This document shows positions 5,125 through 7,395 of a DNA stretch of 7,395 nucleotides, in pieces. The position numbers and the translations under genes were made by a program. The stretch's first letter is position 1. Each line of letters opens with the position of its first letter. A model generated the notes under the pieces. The model worked only from the letters and a program-made list of their open reading frames with translations. It was not told where the DNA came from and did not search any database. Where the stretch lies: positions 1 to 7,395 of the forward strand of contig JAJTHX010000167.1 of NCBI GenBank assembly GCA_021300125.1, written 5' to 3'. The DNA comes from Betaproteobacteria bacterium (GTDB lineage: Bacteria > Pseudomonadota > Gammaproteobacteria > Burkholderiales > SG8-41).

Positions 5125-6153
5125 GTGCGCATCGGCCCCTACCAGCTCAAGAACAACCTGATCGTGGCGCCGATGGCCGGCGTGACGGACCGGCCGTTCC
5201 GCCAGCTGTGCAAGCTGATGGGCGCGGGCATGGCGGTCTCGGAAATGGTGTCGAGCAATTCCCTGCTCTGGGGCTCGGAGAAAACCAGGCGCCGCGCCAA
5301 CCATGAAGGCGAGGTGGATCCCATTTCGGTGCAGATTGCCGGCGCCGATCCGCAGATGATGGCCGAGGCCGCGCGCTACAACGTCGACCAGGGTGCGCAG
5401 ATCATCGACATCAACATGGGCTGTCCGGCGAAAAAGGTCTGCAACGTGATGGCCGGCTCCGCACTGCTCAAGGACGAGCCGCTGGTTGGCCGCATTCTCG
5501 ATGCGGTGGTAGCTGCGGTGAAGGTGCCGGTCACGCTGAAGATCCGCACCGGCTGGGACCGTGAGCACCGCAACGCGCGGATGGTGGCCCGTATCGCGGA
5601 GAACGCCGGCATCCAGGCGCTGGCGATTCACGGCCGCACCCGCGCCTGCGGTTACACCGGTCATGCCGAATACGACACCATCGCCGCGGTCAAGGCGGAC
5701 ATCCGCATTCCGCTGATCGCCAACGGCGACATCACCACGCCCGAGCGCGTCCGGCATGTGCTCGAATACACCGGCGCCGATGCGGTGATGATCGGCCGCG
5801 CCGCCCAGGGGCGGCCGTGGATGTTCCGCGAGATCAGCCATTTTCTCGAGCAAGGCACCCACCTGCCGCCACCCGAGGTGGCGGAAATCCACCGCGTGCT
5901 GGTCGGCCACCTGCATGATCTCTATGCCTTCTACGGCGAGCTGACGGGGGTGCGCGTCGCACGCAAGCACATCTCCTGGTACACCAAGGGGCTTGCCGGT
6001 TCCGCGGCCTTCCGCCACGCGATGAACCAGCTGCAGACCTGTGCCGAGCAGTTCGATGCGGTGAACCGGTTTTTTGGCGAGTTGTCCGGCAGCGGCGACC
6101 GCCTGTCCTATATTGACGAACAAAACCAGGAACAAGAGGAACTGGCTGCATGA
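5125..6153 (+). CDS. dusB: tRNA-dihydrouridine synthase B (DusB)
   Basis: This FMN enzyme reduces a D-loop uridine of tRNA (U17 in E. coli) to dihydrouridine using NADPH. The 342 aa align closely with E. coli DusB (321 aa). A TIM barrel begins with MRIGPYQLKNNLIVAPMAG, including the FMN-binding PMAGVTD (16-22). It continues through INMGCPAKKVC (catalytic Cys100, same number as E. coli), VTLKIRTGW (136-144, phosphate/FMN Lys139), IHGRTR (168-173), IANGDI (198-203) and MIGRAAQGRPW (222-232). A helical C-terminal tRNA-binding domain follows. The GTG start at 5125 is fixed by alignment to MRIG; its ribosome site is weak. The last dozen residues are acidic and Gln/Glu-rich (DEQNQEQEELAA) and extend past the E. 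coli end. Their codons contain the fis ribosome site. The stop overlaps the fis ATG (ATGA), the classic dusB-fis arrangement. Confidence 0.97.
   Translation: MRIGPYQLKNNLIVAPMAGVTDRPFRQLCKLMGAGMAVSEMVSSNSLLWGSEKTRRRANHEGEVDPISVQIAGADPQMMAEAARYNVDQGAQIIDINMGCPAKKVCNVMAGSALLKDEPLVGRILDAVVAAVKVPVTLKIRTGWDREHRNARMVARIAENAGIQALAIHGRTRACGYTGHAEYDTIAAVKADIRIPLIANGDITTPERVRHVLEYTGADAVMIGRAAQGRPWMFREISHFLEQGTHLPPPEVAEIHRVLVGHLHDLYAFYGELTGVRVARKHISWYTKGLAGSAAFRHAMNQLQTCAEQFDAVNRFFGELSGSGDRLSYIDEQNQEQEELAA
6135..6140 (+). promoter_or_regulatory. Ribosome binding site of fis, inside dusB
   Basis: AGAGGA lies nine bases before the fis ATG at 6150, which is good spacing, and supports that ATG over the adjacent in-frame ATG at 6153. 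It encodes part of the non-conserved acidic tail of DusB, so the tail may exist to carry this site. Confidence 0.6.
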
Positions 6154-6389
6154 TGAATGAGACCGAAATGGCCCGGGTGGTGCGTCGCGCGATAGACGGT
6201 TACTTCCGTGATCTCGACGGGGAGAAGGCCAGCGGGGTGTATGACATGGTGATCGGCAGCGTCGAAAAGCCGCTGCTTGAATCGGTGCTGCACAAGGTGC
6301 GCGGCAACCAGTCGCATGCGGCGGCGATGCTCGGCATCAACCGCAATACGCTGCGCAAGAAAATCAAGGCCTACAACATCAAGTACTGA
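6150..6389 (+). CDS. fis: DNA-binding nucleoid protein Fis (short form)
   Basis: Fis is a dimeric DNA-bending protein that activates rRNA and other growth genes and organises the nucleoid in early exponential phase. This version has 79 residues against 98 in E. coli. It aligns from E. coli residue ~27 onward: helix A covers MARVVRRAIDGYFRDLDG (7-24). The dimer helix YDMVIGSVEKPLLESVL covers 31-47, and the helix-turn-helix RGNQSHAAAMLGINRNTLRKKIKAY covers 51-75 (cited as landmarks). Asn64, Arg65, Thr67, Arg69 and Lys70 correspond to E. coli DNA-contacting residues. The N-terminal beta-hairpin arm that activates Hin/Gin invertases in E. coli is missing, as in the short Fis proteins I associate with Betaproteobacteria. 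Translation is probably coupled to dusB through the ATGA overlap, and transcription starts at the promoter upstream of dusB. Confidence 0.96.
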   Translation: MMNETEMARVVRRAIDGYFRDLDGEKASGVYDMVIGSVEKPLLESVLHKVRGNQSHAAAMLGINRNTLRKKIKAYNIKY

Positions 6390-6402
6390 CCGGGGACGCG
6401 GC

Positions 6403-6417
6403 CCGCGCCCGGCGCGG
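6403..6417 (+). other. GC hairpin between fis and purH
   Basis: CCGCGC (6403-6408) and GCGCGG (6412-6417) form a perfect six-base all-GC stem with loop CCG. It starts 13 bases after the fis stop and ends 11 bases before the purH ATG. No T-run follows, so it is not a typical terminator. It may stabilise the 3' end of fis mRNA, mark a processing site, or limit access to the purH start. Confidence 0.35.
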
Positions 6418-6428
6418 ACGCCACAGGC

Positions 6429-7395
6429 ATGACCATCATCAAACAGGCGCTGCTCAGCGTCTCCGACAAGGACGGCGTAGTCGAATTCGCGCGTGGCCTC
6501 GCTGCGCAGGGCGCGAAACTGCTGTCCACCGGCGGCACTGCGAAACTGCTGCGCGAAGCCGGCCTCGCGGTGACCGAGGTTGCCGACTACACCGGTTTCC
6601 CGGAAATGCTCGACGGACGGGTAAAGACCCTGCACCCGAAAATCCACGGCGGCCTGCTCGGCCGGCGTGACCTGCCGGAGCATGTGTCGGCCATGCAGCA
6701 GGCTGGCATCGCCAACATCGACCTGGTGTGCGTCAATCTGTATCCCTTCACCACGACCATTGCCCGGCCGGACTGCAGTTTCGAGGATGCGATCGAGAAC
6801 ATCGACATCGGCGGGCCGGCGATGGTGCGCAGCGCGGCGAAGAACCACGCCCACGTCGCGGTGGTGACCGATCCGGCCGACTACGCTGCGCTGCTCGGGG
6901 AAATGAAATCCACCGGCGGCGCGCTTGGCTCGAGCACGCGCTTCCGTCTCGCCTGCAAGGCGTTTTCGCACACCGCCGCCTACGACGGTGCAATCAGCAA
7001 TTACCTGACCGCGCTGGCTGCGGACGGCAGCCGCGACATGTTCCCGGCGAGGCTCAACCAGCAGTTCGATCGCGTACAGACCCTGCGCTACGGCGAGAAT
7101 CCGCACCAGGCGGCTGCGTTTTACCGCGACCTCGCGCCGGCGCCGGGCAGCCTCGCCGCCTACCGCCAGCTGCAGGGCAAGGAACTGTCGTACAACAACA
7201 TCGCCGATGCCGATGCGGCCTGGGAATGCGTGAAGACCTTCGACGCGCCGGCCTGCGTCATCGTCAAGCATGCCAATCCCTGCGGCGTGGCTGTCGCCGA
7301 TTCGGTGGCGGGCGCCTATGACAAGGCCTTTGCCACGGATCCGACCTCCGCCTTTGGCGGCATCATCGCAGTCAATCGCGAGCTCGATGCGGCCG
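6429..7395 (+). CDS. purH: Bifunctional AICAR formyltransferase/IMP cyclohydrolase PurH (3' end beyond window)
   Basis: This enzyme catalyses the last two steps of de novo purine synthesis. The C-terminal domain formylates AICAR with 10-formyl-THF, and the N-terminal domain closes FAICAR to IMP. I translated 322 codons from ATG6429 to the right edge; the full protein is usually about 520 aa. The N-terminal MGS-like cyclohydrolase domain (1 to about 200) shows [11 protein letters not shown] (7-17), [11 protein letters not shown] (31-41), [20 protein letters not shown] (56-75) and [18 protein letters not shown] (123-140). The transformylase domain starts near [11 protein letters not shown] (219-229), with [16 protein letters not shown] (250-265). 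The catalytic KHANPCG follows (280-286; Lys280 and His281 correspond to the essential Lys-His pair), then DPTSAFGGI (304-312). The ATG is supported by the family start; its ribosome site is weak (CAGG, two bases away). purH follows fis by 39 bases, an order also known in Pseudomonas. No PurR-like operator is visible. Confidence 0.97.
   Translation, partial: MTIIKQALLSVSDKDGVVEFARGLAAQGAKLLSTGGTAKLLREAGLAVTEVADYTGFPEMLDGRVKTLHPKIHGGLLGRRDLPEHVSAMQQAGIANIDLVCVNLYPFTTTIARPDCSFEDAIENIDIGGPAMVRSAAKNHAHVAVVTDPADYAALLGEMKSTGGALGSSTRFRLACKAFSHTAAYDGAISNYLTALAADGSRDMFPARLNQQFDRVQTLRYGENPHQAAAFYRDLAPAPGSLAAYRQLQGKELSYNNIADADAAWECVKTFDAPACVIVKHANPCGVAVADSVAGAYDKAFATDPTSAFGGIIAVNRELDAA

Noticed and set aside
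4874..5161. Small open frame in the ubiH-dusB spacer
   Set aside because: It overlaps the dusB promoter and start, has no recognisable family pattern and no good ribosome site.
2299..7271. Long open frames on the minus strand (for example 2299-3954, 3644-5092, 4969-6135, 6108-7271)
   Set aside because: They lie opposite pepP, ubiH, dusB and purH, which show clear catalytic motifs. Their His/Arg/Gln/Ala-rich translations are typical of GC-rich antisense frames.
1..7395. New defence, toxin-antitoxin, CRISPR or mobile system
   Set aside because: All the coding sequence I can support belongs to recognised housekeeping families, with no long repeats, insertion-sequence ends, tRNA genes or composition break apart from the small AT-rich stretches described.

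Overview
This is a GC-rich proteobacterial chromosome segment made almost entirely of conserved housekeeping genes. Protein details and gene order both point to a betaproteobacterium or an early-branching gammaproteobacterium. The evidence is a short 79-residue Fis, an AmgK with a family-typical C-terminal half, and lptD divergent from an amgK-murU-pepP-ubiH-dusB-fis-purH series. From memory, that order resembles Burkholderiales-type chromosomes; this is recall and was not searched. I see no mobile elements, phage genes, CRISPR, tRNA or rRNA, and no new multi-gene system.

Layout. Positions 1-580 (minus strand) hold the N-terminal 193 codons of lptD, whose remainder lies beyond the left edge. 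A divergent spacer of about 80 bases follows, with an extended -10 promoter facing right. Next, on the plus strand, come amgK and murU. Together they form a two-step peptidoglycan-sugar recycling route: phosphorylation of the free sugar at the anomeric carbon, then uridylylation to UDP-MurNAc. murU contains a conspicuous AT-rich island (about 1771-1815) with a perfect inverted repeat, a promoter-like pair and an IHF-like match. pepP starts six bases after a perfect TATAAT, so its mRNA may be leaderless. pepP overlaps ubiH by 17 bases.

A 260-base non-coding gap (4865-5124) separates ubiH from the dusB-fis pair. Its first 160 bases hold little beyond weak hairpins. Its last 100 bases look like a compact growth-control promoter, with a Fis-consensus site, an A-tract, -35/-10 boxes, a GC-rich discriminator, a pyrimidine start region and an IHF-consensus site in the leader. 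dusB and fis overlap by four bases (ATGA). After a 39-base spacer containing a GC hairpin comes purH, cut off by the right edge after 322 codons.

Functionally the window serves the cell envelope (LptD, AmgK, MurU), respiration (UbiH), protein turnover (PepP), and growth-linked translation, nucleoid and purine functions (DusB, Fis, PurH). The points most worth a second look are regulatory: the murU island, the apparent leaderless pepP start, and the architecture of the dusB-fis promoter.
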